The notes below the pieces were generated by a model that made no database searches, was not told the origin of the DNA, and saw only the letters and a list, made by a program, of their open reading frames with translations. A stretch of 64,000 nt of DNA, from NCBI GenBank assembly GCA_052035955.1, contig JBPOHD010000032.1, positions 1 through 64,000 on the forward strand, written 5' to 3'. Below, in pieces: positions 27,102 to 36,085 of the stretch. Position 1 is the stretch's first letter. The number at the start of each line of letters is the position of its first letter. The DNA is from JAEUNJ01 sp052035955. GTDB taxonomy: Bacteria > Pseudomonadota > Gammaproteobacteria > Burkholderiales > Rhodocyclaceae. The position numbers were made by a program, and so were the translations under genes.

Positions 27102-27178
27102 GCGCCCGTAGCTCAGTTGGATAGAGTACCTGGCTACGAACCAGGGGGTCGTGGGTTCGAATCCTGCCGGGCGCGCCA
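27102..27178 (+). tRNA. tRNA-Arg (anticodon ACG)
   Basis: 77-nt tRNA with encoded CCA. Acceptor GCGCCCG/CGGGCGC, anticodon arm CCTGG-CTACGAA-CCAGG. A34 would be edited to inosine. It is 67 bases upstream of tRNA-His. Confidence 0.98.
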
Positions 27179-27245
27179 CGAATCTCCGTCGGTCCACAAG
27201 ACCGGCGGATCCGCTCCGGGGAACATCCCCGGGCGGAACCCCAGC

Positions 27246-27322
27246 GGTGGACGTAGCTCAGTTGGTAGAGTCCCGGATTGTGATTCCGGTCGTCGTGGGT
27301 TCGAGTCCCATCGTCCACCCCA
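27246..27322 (+). tRNA. tRNA-His (anticodon GTG)
   Basis: 77-nt tRNA including the extra 5' G (position -1, base 27246) paired with C73, the histidine identity element. Anticodon arm CCGGA-TTGTGAT-TCCGG, CCA encoded. Confidence 0.97.
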
Positions 27323-27331
27323 GTCTTCCGA

Positions 27332-27354
27332 ACGGAGCCGCAGGGCTCCGTTTT
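27332..27354 (+). terminator. intrinsic terminator after tRNA-His
   Basis: ACGGAGCC (27332-27339) and GGCTCCGT (27344-27351) form an 8-bp stem followed by TTTTCGTTT. It ends the tRNA-Arg/tRNA-His transcript and lies a few bases beyond the convergent prmB stop. Confidence 0.85.
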
Positions 27355-27358
27355 CGTT

Positions 27359-28273
27359 TCATGGGCGGGCAGGGCGCCGGGACTTTGGCAACTGCCGGCA
27401 ATGCAAAAGAAATATCTTGCCCTCGCCTCCCGGGGTGTCGATCCAGGTGAAATCCAGACGCGGAAATGCCGCTTCCACGATCTCCCGATTGTGGCCCACT
27501 TCGACTGCCAGCAGGCCATTCGGCTTGAGCCACCGTGCCCCATCGGCCAGCAGCCGGCGCACGACGTCCAGTCCGTCCTCGCCGGCACCCAGTGCCATGG
27601 CGGGTTCGTGCCGGTATTCGGCGGGCAGGGCGGCCATCGCACTCGCAGTGACATAGGGTGGATTTGAAAGAATGATGTCGTAGCGCCGCGGCTGGAGGGC
27701 GGCGAAGAGATCGGAGCGTACCGGGCTCACCCGGTCGAGCAGGTCGTAATCGCGGACATTCGATATCGCCACTTCCAGGGCGTCGGCAGAGAGGTCGACG
27801 GCGTCGATCCGGGCGTTCGGGAAGGCGTGGGCCATCAGGATCGCCAGGCATCCCGACCCGGTACACATGTCGAGAGCGTCGGTGACCGCGGTGGCGTCCT
27901 CGATCCACGGCGCGAATCCTTCGGCCAGCAGTTCGGCGAAGTAGGATCGGGGAACGATCACCCGCGGGTCCACGCGGAAGCGAAAACCCTGGAGCCAGGC
28001 CTCCCCGGTCAGGTAGGCCGCAGGCAACCGGCGGACGACTCGTTGCTGCAACAGGTTGAGGACGGCGAGGCGCTCGTTGCGGGTCAGCCGTGCGTCGAGA
28101 AAGGGTTCGAGGCGATCGAGCGGCAGTCTAAGGACATGCAGGATCAGGTAGGCGGCTTCGTCGTAGGCGTTGTCGTTGCCGTGACCGAAGAACAGGCCGG
28201 CCTCGTTGAATCGGCTGACGGCCCAGCGCAGCCAGTCGCGCAGGGTCACCAGTTCGTCGAGCAGGGCCTGCAT
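27359..28273 (-). CDS. prmB: ribosomal protein L3 glutamine N5-methyltransferase
   Basis: 304 residues: helical N-terminal domain and a Rossmann methyltransferase domain with DMCTGSGCLAIL (SAM site) and the catalytic NPPY (IILSNPPYVT). The GHGNDNAYDEAAYLILH N-terminus is the PrmB rather than PrmC form. It methylates a glutamine of ribosomal protein L3. It is the last gene of the dap operon, eight bases after dapE. Confidence 0.93.
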   Translation of the reverse strand: MQALLDELVTLRDWLRWAVSRFNEAGLFFGHGNDNAYDEAAYLILHVLRLPLDRLEPFLDARLTRNERLAVLNLLQQRVVRRLPAAYLTGEAWLQGFRFRVDPRVIVPRSYFAELLAEGFAPWIEDATAVTDALDMCTGSGCLAILMAHAFPNARIDAVDLSADALEVAISNVRDYDLLDRVSPVRSDLFAALQPRRYDIILSNPPYVTASAMAALPAEYRHEPAMALGAGEDGLDVVRRLLADGARWLKPNGLLAVEVGHNREIVEAAFPRLDFTWIDTPGGEGKIFLLHCRQLPKSRRPARP

Positions 28274-28281
28274 GGGGTGGC

Positions 28282-29409
28282 CTAGGCCAGCAGGCGTTCC
28301 AGGACGCCCTCGTATACCCGCGACAGGGGCTCCAGATCGTCGGCGCGGACGTACTCGTTCACCTTGTGGATGCTCTCGTTCACCGGGCCGAATTCGACCA
28401 ATTCGCCGCAGATGTCGGCGATGAAGCGGCCGTCCGACGTGCCGCCGGTGGTGGAGAGTTCCGGCGGCATGCCGCACCGGGCGGCGATGGCCTCCGAGAC
28501 GACTTCCACGAGCCGCCCCCGGGGAGTCAGGAAAGGCCGGGCCCCCAGGGTCCAGGCGATCTCGTACTCCAGCCCATGGTCCTCTAGGATGCGGTGCACC
28601 CGGGCCTGGAGCTGCTCCGGAGTACTCGCCGTGGAGAAGCGGAAGTTGAACAGGATTTCCACGTCGCCCGGCACCACGTTGCCGGCGCCGGTGCCGCCGT
28701 GGATGTTGGAGACCTGGAAGGTGGTCGGCGGGAAGTAGTCGTTGCCGTCGTCCCATCGGGTCGCCGCGAGGAGGGCGATGGCGGGTGCGGCCTGGTGGAT
28801 GGGGTTTCGCACCTTCTCTGGGTAGGCCACATGACCCTGGATGCCGACCACCCTCAGCCGGGCCGACAGGGAGCCGCGCCGGCCGTTCTTCACCGTATCG
28901 CCGAGCCGCGTCACGCAGGTGGGTTCGCCGACGATGCAATAGTCGATGCCTTCGCCGCGGGCCTTAAGTGTCTCCACGACGCGGACGGTGCCATCGGTGG
29001 CATCCCCTTCCTCGTCGGAAGTGAGCAGGAAGGCGATGGAGCCCGCCGCGGCCGGCCGGCCGGCCAGGAAGCGCTCGGTGGCCGTCACGAAGGCGGCGAG
29101 CGAAGACTTCATGTCGGCCGCGCCGCGGCCGAACAGGAGGCCGTCCCGGATCTGCGGCTCGAAGGGATCGGAGGCCCAGGCCTCCCGAGGGCCGGGCGGC
29201 ACCACGTCCGTGTGACCGGCGAAGCAGACCAGGGGGGCGGCCGTTCCCCGGCGGGCCCAGAGGTTGGAAACGCCGGCGCAGTCCATGCGCTCGCAGGCAA
29301 AACCCAGGGGCTCGAGGCGCCGGGCAATGATCTCGAGGCAGCCGGCATCGTCGATCGTGACGGAGGGCCGGGCGATCAACTCGCCGGCGAGGGCCAGCGT
29401 CCCGCCCAA
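28282..29409 (-). CDS. dapE: succinyl-diaminopimelate desuccinylase
   Basis: Di-zinc M20 peptidase-family enzyme that releases LL-diaminopimelate from its N-succinyl form. 375 residues with metal-site motifs FAGHTDVVPPG, GRGAADMKSS, the general base in TSDEEGDA, GEPT and the late EFGPVNESIHKVNEY. The start is TTG at 29409, directly abutting the TGA of the pilU-like gene; homology (GGTLALAGELIARPSVT) begins there and no ATG is close. It works with dapC and dapD upstream. Confidence 0.95.
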   Translation of the reverse strand: MGGTLALAGELIARPSVTIDDAGCLEIIARRLEPLGFACERMDCAGVSNLWARRGTAAPLVCFAGHTDVVPPGPREAWASDPFEPQIRDGLLFGRGAADMKSSLAAFVTATERFLAGRPAAAGSIAFLLTSDEEGDATDGTVRVVETLKARGEGIDYCIVGEPTCVTRLGDTVKNGRRGSLSARLRVVGIQGHVAYPEKVRNPIHQAAPAIALLAATRWDDGNDYFPPTTFQVSNIHGGTGAGNVVPGDVEILFNFRFSTASTPEQLQARVHRILEDHGLEYEIAWTLGARPFLTPRGRLVEVVSEAIAARCGMPPELSTTGGTSDGRFIADICGELVEFGPVNESIHKVNEYVRADDLEPLSRVYEGVLERLLA

Positions 29410-30588
29410 TCAGTCCTCCATGGTCAGGGTGAATTCGGAGAAGGTGGCGCCGCCCTGGGCGGGTTTCTCGGTCTCGAAGGCCACGACGGAAGGAGACTGG
29501 ATCAGGGGTTCGTTCTTGTCCTTCACGTTGAGCTGCGAGTTGTTGATCAGCCACGACAGGTTGGTCGGCGAATCGGCGTTGGCCAGGGCCTCCTCCAGGG
29601 TGATCGTCCCTTCCTTGTAGAGGCGGAAGAGATCCTGTTCGAAGGTTTGGGAACCGGGGGCCAGGCTTTGTTCCATGGCCTCCTTGATGGCGTTCACCTC
29701 GCCCTTTTCGATCAGTTCGGAGATGTGGCGGGTATTGAGCAGGATCTCGACGGCCGGCAGGCGCTTGCCGTCGGGCTTCTTGGTCAGCCGCTGGGAGATG
29801 ATCGCCTTCAAGGCCACCGACAGGTCCAGGTACAGGGAGGGCCGGTTCTCCAGGGGAAAGAAATTGAAAATCCGGTTCAGGGCATGGTAGGCGTTGTTGG
29901 CATGCAGTGTGGCCAGGCAGAGGTGGCCGGTCTGCGCGTAGGCGATAGCAGCGCTCATGGTTTCCTTGTCGCGGATTTCGCCGATGAGGATGCAGTCCGG
30001 CGCCTGGCGCATCGCGTTCTTCAGGGCCTCGGCCCAGGACAGCGTGTCCAGTCCGATTTCCCGCTGATTGACGATGGAACGCTTGTGCTTGAACAAATAC
30101 TCGATCGGGTCCTCGACGGTGAGGATGTGGCCGGCGCGGTTGGCGTTCCGGTGGTCCAGCATGGCGGCGATGGTCGTCGACTTGCCGGAGCCGGTGGAAC
30201 CGACCACGAGCACGAGACCGCGTTTCTCCATGATCACTTCGGAGAGGACCTGGGGGAGCTGCAATTCGTCCATTTTCGGGATGACGCTGGTGATGTAGCG
30301 CACCACGATGCTGATAGACCCGCGCTGCCAGAACATGTTGACCCGGAAGTTTCCGACATCGCGGACGCCGAAGGAGAGGTTGATCTCCTTCGTATCCTCG
30401 AAGCGCTTGGTCTGCTCCGGGGTCAGCATCTCGTAGGCCATGGTCTTGATCGTCGCCGGGTCCATGATCTGCTGGTTGATGGGGATGGCGGCGCCCTGTA
30501 TCTTGATGTTGATCGGCGCACCGGCGGACACGAAGATATCGGAAGCGCCCTTGTCCGCCATCAGATGGAAGAGCTTGTCGAAGATCAT
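29410..30588 (-). CDS. pilU: PilT/PilU-type pilus retraction ATPase
   Basis: 392-residue secretion ATPase: Walker A GSTGSGKST, Asp box LTVEDPIEYLF, Walker B CILIGEIRD and His box GHLCLATLHANN, all intact. The long C-terminal extension after the ATPase (to TFSEFTLTMED) and the N-terminal MADKGASDIFVSAG fit PilU better than PilT. It would power type IV pilus retraction and twitching. GGGAGGA precedes the ATG. It lies between dapD (35 bases) and dapE (0 bases) although functionally unrelated to them; no other pilus gene is in the window. Confidence 0.85.
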   Translation of the reverse strand: MIFDKLFHLMADKGASDIFVSAGAPINIKIQGAAIPINQQIMDPATIKTMAYEMLTPEQTKRFEDTKEINLSFGVRDVGNFRVNMFWQRGSISIVVRYITSVIPKMDELQLPQVLSEVIMEKRGLVLVVGSTGSGKSTTIAAMLDHRNANRAGHILTVEDPIEYLFKHKRSIVNQREIGLDTLSWAEALKNAMRQAPDCILIGEIRDKETMSAAIAYAQTGHLCLATLHANNAYHALNRIFNFFPLENRPSLYLDLSVALKAIISQRLTKKPDGKRLPAVEILLNTRHISELIEKGEVNAIKEAMEQSLAPGSQTFEQDLFRLYKEGTITLEEALANADSPTNLSWLINNSQLNVKDKNEPLIQSPSVVAFETEKPAQGGATFSEFTLTMED

Positions 30589-30623
30589 TGCCGTCCTCCC
30601 CGAGAGAACCTGAACAGGCCTGC

Positions 30624-31442
30624 CTAATCCCGCAGCAGTTCGTTGATTCCGACCTTGGCACGGGTCTGCGCGTCGACCTTCTTGACGATGACGGCGCAGT
30701 AGAGGCTGTACTTCCCGTCGGCCGACGGAAGGTTGCCGCTCACCACCACGGAGCCGGCCGGAATCCTGCCGTAGCTGATTTCCCCGGTGGCCCGGTCGTA
30801 GATCTTGGTGCTCTGGCCGATATACACGCCCATGGAGATCACGGAGTTCTCCTCGACGACCACGCCTTCCACGACCTCGGAGCGGGCACCCACGAAGCAG
30901 TTGTCCTCGATGATGGTGGGGTTCGCCTGCAGGGGCTCGAGGACGCCGCCGATGCCCACGCCGCCGGACAGGTGAACGTTTTTGCCGATCTGGGCGCAGG
31001 AGCCGACCGTCGCCCATGTGTCGACCATGGTTCCCTCATCCACGTAGGCGCCGATATTCACGTAACTCGGCATCAGCACGACATTGCGGGCGATGTAGCT
31101 GCCGCGGCGCGCCGTTGCCGGCGGCACCACGCGGAATCCGCCCTTGGCGAAGGTATGGGCGTCGTAGTTCGCAAACTTGGTCGGCACCTTGTCGAAGAAG
31201 CGCATGGGGCCGCCGTCCATCAGCCGGTTGTCCTCGAGGCGGAAGGACAGCAGGACGGCCTTCTTGATCCATTGATGGGTGACCCATTGCCCATCCAGTT
31301 TCTCCGCGACACGCAGGCTTCCGGCGTCGAGTTCGGCCAGGATTTCGTTGACGGCCTCGCCTATGCGGGCCGGGGCAGTGCCGGGCTTGAGCTCATTGCG
31401 ATTCTCCCAGGCCTCTTCGATCAGCGTCTGAAGTTCGTGCAT
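30624..31442 (-). CDS. dapD: tetrahydrodipicolinate N-succinyltransferase
   Basis: Transfers succinyl from succinyl-CoA to tetrahydrodipicolinate. 272 residues: helical N-terminus (MHELQTLIEEAWENR) and a left-handed beta-helix of hexapeptide repeats (from about 105: ARNVVLMPSYVNIGAYVDEGTMVDTWATVG, split here by domain turns). It begins at ATG 31442, ten bases after dapC, with GGGAA upstream. Confidence 0.95.
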   Translation of the reverse strand: MHELQTLIEEAWENRNELKPGTAPARIGEAVNEILAELDAGSLRVAEKLDGQWVTHQWIKKAVLLSFRLEDNRLMDGGPMRFFDKVPTKFANYDAHTFAKGGFRVVPPATARRGSYIARNVVLMPSYVNIGAYVDEGTMVDTWATVGSCAQIGKNVHLSGGVGIGGVLEPLQANPTIIEDNCFVGARSEVVEGVVVEENSVISMGVYIGQSTKIYDRATGEISYGRIPAGSVVVSGNLPSADGKYSLYCAVIVKKVDAQTRAKVGINELLRD

Positions 31443-31452
31443 ATCTTTCCCA

Positions 31453-32646
31453 TCACAGTGATTTGCAGAAATCGGAAATCCGCCGCGCGGCTTCGAGGCA
31501 TTCCTCGAGGGACGCGACCAGCGCGATACGGACGAACCCCTCGCCCGGATTGACGCCTCCCGATTCGCGGGCCAGGAAACTCCCCGGGAGGACGACAACA
31601 TTATATTGACGCAGCAATTCCCGGGCGAAGTCGGTGTCGGCCACCGGAGTCCGTGCCCACAGGTAGAAACCCGCGTCGGGCAGGGCGGTGTCGAGGTGCC
31701 GGGCGAGAATGGGGGTTACCAGCCCAAACTTCTCGGCATAGAGTCGTCGATTGTCCCGGACGTGGGCCTCGTCCTGCCAGGCAGCGACCGATGCCGCCTG
31801 GACCGGCGGGCTCATCGCCCCGCCATGGTAAGTGCGGTATAGGAGGAATTTCTTGAGGATCGCTGCGTCACCGGCCACGAATCCGGAACGCAGGCCGGGG
31901 ACGTTGGAGCGCTTGGAAAGGCTGGAGAAGATCACCAGGCGACGATAGTCGTCCCGCCCGAGGTATCTCGCCGCCTCCAGGCCCCCCAGGGGAGGTACGC
32001 CGCCCTCTGGATAGATCTCCGAATAGCATTCGTCGGAGGCGATCGTGAAGCCGAACCGGTCGGACAATTCGAAGAGGGTGCGCCACGCCTCCAACCCCAT
32101 GACCTTGCCGGTCGGATTGCCGGGTGAGCAGACGTAGGCCAACTGGAGGCTCCGCCAGATTTCCGTATCGATGGCGGAAAAATCCAGCTCGTATCCATTG
32201 GCGGCCAGGGTGTTCGCGAAAACCGGTCGGGCTCCGGCGAGGTAGGCCGCTCCCTCGTAGATCTGATAGAAGGGATTCGGACACAGCACACGGGCGTCTG
32301 GCCGGCTGCCGTCTATCACCGCCTGGGCGAAGGCGAACAGGGCTTCGCGGGATCCCAGGACGGGAAGCACCTGGGTGGCCGGATCGGGCGCCGGAATCTT
32401 GTAGCGGTCCGCCAGCCAGCCGGCAATGGCCCCGCGCAGGGCTTCCGAACCCTGGGTGGCCGGATAGGCGGCCAAACCGTCGAGGCTGTCGGATAGGACC
32501 TGCCTGATGAATCCGGGCGTTGCGTGCTGGGGTTCGCCGATGGACAGGCGAATCTGCGGCAGGTGAGGGCGCGGCTCGATGCCCGCGAACAAGGCGCGGA
32601 GCTTTTCGAAAGGGTAGGGTTGGAGCAACTCGAGGCGGGGATTCAC
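31453..32646 (-). CDS. dapC: succinyldiaminopimelate transaminase
   Basis: Class I/II PLP aminotransferase of 397 residues. Motifs: PGNPTGKV (substrate/PLP phosphate), DECYSEIY, PLP lysine in SSLSKRSNVPGLRSG, and C-terminal arginine in GFVRIALV. Position as first gene of dapC-dapD-(pilU)-dapE makes succinyldiaminopimelate the likely substrate; the sequence alone would also fit other N-acyl aminotransferases. The window thus has the complete succinylase segment except dapB. Confidence 0.92.
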   Translation of the reverse strand: MNPRLELLQPYPFEKLRALFAGIEPRPHLPQIRLSIGEPQHATPGFIRQVLSDSLDGLAAYPATQGSEALRGAIAGWLADRYKIPAPDPATQVLPVLGSREALFAFAQAVIDGSRPDARVLCPNPFYQIYEGAAYLAGARPVFANTLAANGYELDFSAIDTEIWRSLQLAYVCSPGNPTGKVMGLEAWRTLFELSDRFGFTIASDECYSEIYPEGGVPPLGGLEAARYLGRDDYRRLVIFSSLSKRSNVPGLRSGFVAGDAAILKKFLLYRTYHGGAMSPPVQAASVAAWQDEAHVRDNRRLYAEKFGLVTPILARHLDTALPDAGFYLWARTPVADTDFARELLRQYNVVVLPGSFLARESGGVNPGEGFVRIALVASLEECLEAARRISDFCKSL

Positions 32647-32675
32647 GTTGGGCGCGGCTTGAGGCGATGCGGCCC

Positions 32676-32681
32676 ATTATA
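32676..32681 (-). promoter_or_regulatory. -10 box for the dap operon
   Basis: Minus-strand TATAAT 29 bases before the dapC ATG. No recognisable -35. Confidence 0.4.
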
Positions 32682-32744
32682 GGGCAGGGTACCGGCGACC
32701 CCGGGGCCCTTCGGGGTCGCCATGGAACCCCCGGCGGCCCGGTG

Positions 32745-34271
32745 TCAGCCTTCGGGTGTCAACAGGGAAAGCCCGAGTATCGCGCGCCGCTTGAGCCAGG
32801 GGCTCGGCCGGTATCGCGGATCGCCGTAGAAGTGCTGCATGGCTTCCAGGATGCCCAGTATCGTCCTGGGACCGAGGGCATCGCCGAAGCCGAGGGGCCC
32901 TTTCGGGTAGCCGAGGCCAAGCGTGACCGCCCGGTCGATGTCCTCCGGCGACGCGATTCCCTGCTGGGCGATCTCGCATCCGATATTCACGATCGTTGCA
33001 ACGATGCGCTGGGCCACCATGCCCGCGCTGTCGCGGATCAAGGTCGCCGGCGTGCCGTCGGCGGCGAACAGCCCGAGCGCGGCCGTCCGCCATTGGGCGC
33101 CAGTGACCGGGGTGGCCGCGATGGTGCGTCTGCGCCCGAGTCCGAACAGGCAGTCGACGGCCACCGTTCGCACCGGGTCCAGGCCCTCGGCCGCGCAGTG
33201 GGAACTGGCATCGCGGCCCAAGGGTGTGACCACGCACAGGGCGTCGGCCTGCGGACGCTGGTCCGTGTCGATCTCGATGCCGGCGGAAGCCACCACGGCG
33301 CCTACCTGCGCGGCGAACTCGGGGATGGCCTGGCTGATCCAGACACGCGCTGGCCGTTCGGGCGGTCCCTGGGTCTCCGGCGGATGGGATTGCTTGCCTT
33401 CCGGATAGTCGTAAAACCCGCGGCCGGTCTTGCGTCCGAGCACGCCGGCGGTCAAGCGCTGGGCCGCCAGGGGCGATGGCCGGTAACGGGGCTCGTCGTA
33501 GTATTGCCGGTAGATGGATTCCATCACGGGATGCGAAACGTCGAGGCCGGTCAGGTCCAGCAATTCGAAGGGGCCCATCCTGAATCCTGCGGTGTCGCGC
33601 ATCACCCGGTCGATGTCGGCGAACCCCGCGACGTTCTCGCCCAGCAGGCGCAAGGCCTCGGTGACGAAACCGCGGCCCGCATGGTTGACGATGAACCCCG
33701 GGGTATCCTTGGCAAGGACCGCGGTATGGCCCATGCGGCGACCCAGTGCGAGCAGGGTTTCCGATACCCAGGGCGCCGTCAGCAATCCGTCGATCACCTC
33801 GACGATCCGCATCAGCGGGACGGGATTGAAAAAATGGAAGCCCCCCACCCGCTCGGGATGCCGGCATCCGGCTGCGATGGCGGTCACCGACAGCGACGAG
33901 GTGTTGGTTGCCAGCAGACAACCGGGACCGACGATGTCCTCCAGTTGGCGGAACAGTTGCCGCTTCACCTCGAGATTCTCCACGATGGCCTCGACGACCA
34001 CCCGACAGGGGGCCAACTGGTCCAGATGGTTGACGACCTCCAGCCGGCCGGCCGACGCCGCTGCTTCCGGCGCGCCAATCTTTCCTTTTTCGGCGAGTTT
34101 GGCCAGGGTGGCGGCCACGTTTTCCCGGGCGCTGGCTGCCGCGCCAGGCTGGGCGTCGTAGAGGAGCGTGCGGATTCCGGCCTGGACGGCAATCTGGGCG
34201 ATGCCGCGACCCATGGCGCCGGTACCGACCAGTCCCAGCGTCAGGTCAGGGGAGTGGGCGTCGACGGACAT
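32745..34271 (-). CDS. 3-hydroxyacyl-CoA dehydrogenase, two-domain
   Basis: 508-residue enzyme that oxidises (S)-3-hydroxyacyl-CoA with NAD. Rossmann motif GLVGTGAMGRGIAQIA, catalytic histidine region HFFNPVPLMRIVEVI, and two C-terminal dimerisation domains (about 190-290 and 400-500), the second a repeat (DSAGMVAQRIVATIVNIG). This is the PaaH-like long form used in aromatic/phenylacetate and fatty-acid degradation. The ATG at 34271 is preceded by AGGAG at a good distance and is preferred to the ATG ten codons upstream. It sits alone between dapC and bamD. Confidence 0.9.
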   Translation of the reverse strand: MSVDAHSPDLTLGLVGTGAMGRGIAQIAVQAGIRTLLYDAQPGAAASARENVAATLAKLAEKGKIGAPEAAASAGRLEVVNHLDQLAPCRVVVEAIVENLEVKRQLFRQLEDIVGPGCLLATNTSSLSVTAIAAGCRHPERVGGFHFFNPVPLMRIVEVIDGLLTAPWVSETLLALGRRMGHTAVLAKDTPGFIVNHAGRGFVTEALRLLGENVAGFADIDRVMRDTAGFRMGPFELLDLTGLDVSHPVMESIYRQYYDEPRYRPSPLAAQRLTAGVLGRKTGRGFYDYPEGKQSHPPETQGPPERPARVWISQAIPEFAAQVGAVVASAGIEIDTDQRPQADALCVVTPLGRDASSHCAAEGLDPVRTVAVDCLFGLGRRRTIAATPVTGAQWRTAALGLFAADGTPATLIRDSAGMVAQRIVATIVNIGCEIAQQGIASPEDIDRAVTLGLGYPKGPLGFGDALGPRTILGILEAMQHFYGDPRYRPSPWLKRRAILGLSLLTPEG

Positions 34272-34331
34272 TGGCGACTCCTGTGGAAAGGTGTTCTTCA
34301 AACGCCGCGAGCGAAAGGCTGTCGGACGCTG

Positions 34332-35117
34332 CTACCAGAGCTTCCACCAGGGCTCGGTCCGGTTCAGTCCGCGCACGTAGTAATCGCTCTTGGGGAAATT
34401 CTTCCGCATCACGCGTTCCGCGTCGTCGCGCAGATCGTTCATCCCCAGGGCGTCGTAGGCCTTCACCAATACGAAGAGCGCTTCCTCGTTGGCTGGCGCA
34501 TCCGGGTAGGTCTTGACGGCCTTCTGGGCGCGGTTGGCGGCGGCGACGTAAGCGCCGCGGCGCAGGTAGTAGCGGGCCACATGCACATCGTGGGAGGCCA
34601 GGGCGTTGACCAGGTACTTCATGCGCGCCGTCGCATCGGGCGCGTACTTGCTGTCCGGGTAGCGAGTGACCATCTCCCGGAAGGCATCGAAGGATTCCCG
34701 GGCCGCCTTGGGATCCCGCTCCGTCAGATCCTGCATGCTCAGGTGCCCCAGCAACCCCAGGTCCTCGTTGAAGTTGACCAGGCCCTTCAGGTAGTAGGCA
34801 TAGTCCACGTTCGGATGGTTGGGATGCAGGCGGATGAAGCGGTCGCAGGCGGCGATCGCCGAGGCGGCCTCGGATTGCTTGAAGTAGGCGTAGGCGACTT
34901 CGAGTTGTGCCTGCTGGGCGTAGCGTCCATAGGGATAACGCGCCTCGAGCTTCTCGAAATACTTGACGGCTTTGTCATAGGATCCGTCGCCCATGGCTTC
35001 CTTGGCCTCGGCGTAGAGCTTGTCGGCCGACCAACCGGCCGTCTCGTCGGCCTGGTCCGGAAGGAGTCCGCAGGCGCCGAGGAACAGTGCGAGTATTACC
35101 GCTAGACTACGGAACAT
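34332..35117 (-). CDS. bamD: outer membrane assembly lipoprotein BamD
   Basis: Essential lipoprotein of the beta-barrel assembly machine. 261 residues, lipobox LGAC (C16), then about five TPR-like repeats (AEAKEAMGDGSYDKAVKYFE, SAIAACDRFIRLHPNHP, DAFREMVTRYPDSKYAPDA). Length fits BamD/ComL. Its partner BamC is at 11544. It is divergent from rluD, as in many betaproteobacteria. Confidence 0.95.
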   Translation of the reverse strand: MFRSLAVILALFLGACGLLPDQADETAGWSADKLYAEAKEAMGDGSYDKAVKYFEKLEARYPYGRYAQQAQLEVAYAYFKQSEAASAIAACDRFIRLHPNHPNVDYAYYLKGLVNFNEDLGLLGHLSMQDLTERDPKAARESFDAFREMVTRYPDSKYAPDATARMKYLVNALASHDVHVARYYLRRGAYVAAANRAQKAVKTYPDAPANEEALFVLVKAYDALGMNDLRDDAERVMRKNFPKSDYYVRGLNRTEPWWKLW

Positions 35118-35143
35118 GGAGACTCCCCGGGGGTGTGACGAGA

Positions 35144-36085
35144 ATGGCGGCCGATTATAGCCCAGGGTCGCCGGGTCCCATCGTGGCCACGGTGCCCTCC
35201 GAGTGCGCGGGATCCCGACTCGACGCAGCCCTGGCGCGCATGTTTCCCCAGCATTCGCGAAGCCGGCTCCAGTCGTGGTTGAGGGAAGGACGGATCACGC
35301 TCGACGGCGGTCGTGTCGACCCGCGGCACAAGGTATGGGGCGGCGAAAACATCGTCCTGGACGCGATCACGGAGGCGGGGAACATGCCGGATGCTCCCGA
35401 AGATCTCGCATTGCGCGTCTGCCACGAAGACGCCAGCATCCTGGTGCTGGACAAACCCCCGGGGCTGGTGGTCCACCCGGGTAGCGGGAACCGGACCGGG
35501 ACCGTCTTGAACGGACTGCTCCACCGGATTCCCGGCCTGGCCGCGGTGCCGCGGGCGGGAATCGTCCATCGACTGGACAAGGATACGAGTGGCCTGATGG
35601 TCGTCGCGAAGACCCTGGAGGCGCAGACCGACCTGGTCAGGCAGCTCCAGGCCCGCACGGTGCGGCGCAACTACCTGGCACTGGTGCACGGCAAGGTTTC
35701 GCCCGACGGCACCGTCGATGCCCCGATCGGGCGGCATCCCGTTCATAGAACCCGGATGGCAGTGGTGGCCGAGGGGCGGGAAGCCCGAACGCATTACTCT
35801 GTCATCGAGAGGTTTCCGGGGGCGACTCTGCTGGAATGCCGCCTCGAGACTGGCCGCACTCATCAGATTCGCGTCCATATGGCTTCGATAGGGCATCCGC
35901 TGGTGGGTGACCCCGTCTATGGGCGGAGCCGCTGCGGCAACCCGTTCCTCGACGGGTTTCCGCGCCAGGCCCTGCATGCCTGGCGCCTGGCGCTGCGCCA
36001 CCCGGACACAGGCGACGAGGTGGCCTGGGAGTCGTCCACACCCGACGACATGGCAGAACTGCTCGCCGCCCTGCGGGGTTCCTGA
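35144..36085 (+). CDS. rluD: 23S rRNA pseudouridine synthase RluD
   Basis: 313-residue pseudouridine synthase with an N-terminal S4 domain (about 18-85) and catalytic HRLDKDTSGLM (D145). It makes pseudouridines in helix 69 of 23S rRNA. ATG 35144 is within the divergent promoter region of bamD; no strong Shine-Dalgarno. The stop shares one base with pgeF (TGATG), a conserved gene pair. Confidence 0.94.
   Translation: MAADYSPGSPGPIVATVPSECAGSRLDAALARMFPQHSRSRLQSWLREGRITLDGGRVDPRHKVWGGENIVLDAITEAGNMPDAPEDLALRVCHEDASILVLDKPPGLVVHPGSGNRTGTVLNGLLHRIPGLAAVPRAGIVHRLDKDTSGLMVVAKTLEAQTDLVRQLQARTVRRNYLALVHGKVSPDGTVDAPIGRHPVHRTRMAVVAEGREARTHYSVIERFPGATLLECRLETGRTHQIRVHMASIGHPLVGDPVYGRSRCGNPFLDGFPRQALHAWRLALRHPDTGDEVAWESSTPDDMAELLAALRGS
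35154..35159 (-). promoter_or_regulatory. -10 box for bamD (inside rluD 5' end)
   Basis: Minus-strand TATAAT 37 bases before the bamD ATG, overlapping the first codons of divergent rluD. Confidence 0.4.

Noticed and set aside
32520..35105. Long plus-strand frame opposite dapC, the hydroxyacyl-CoA dehydrogenase and bamD
   Set aside because: Gly/His/Asp-rich with no motifs; it spans three convincing minus-strand genes.
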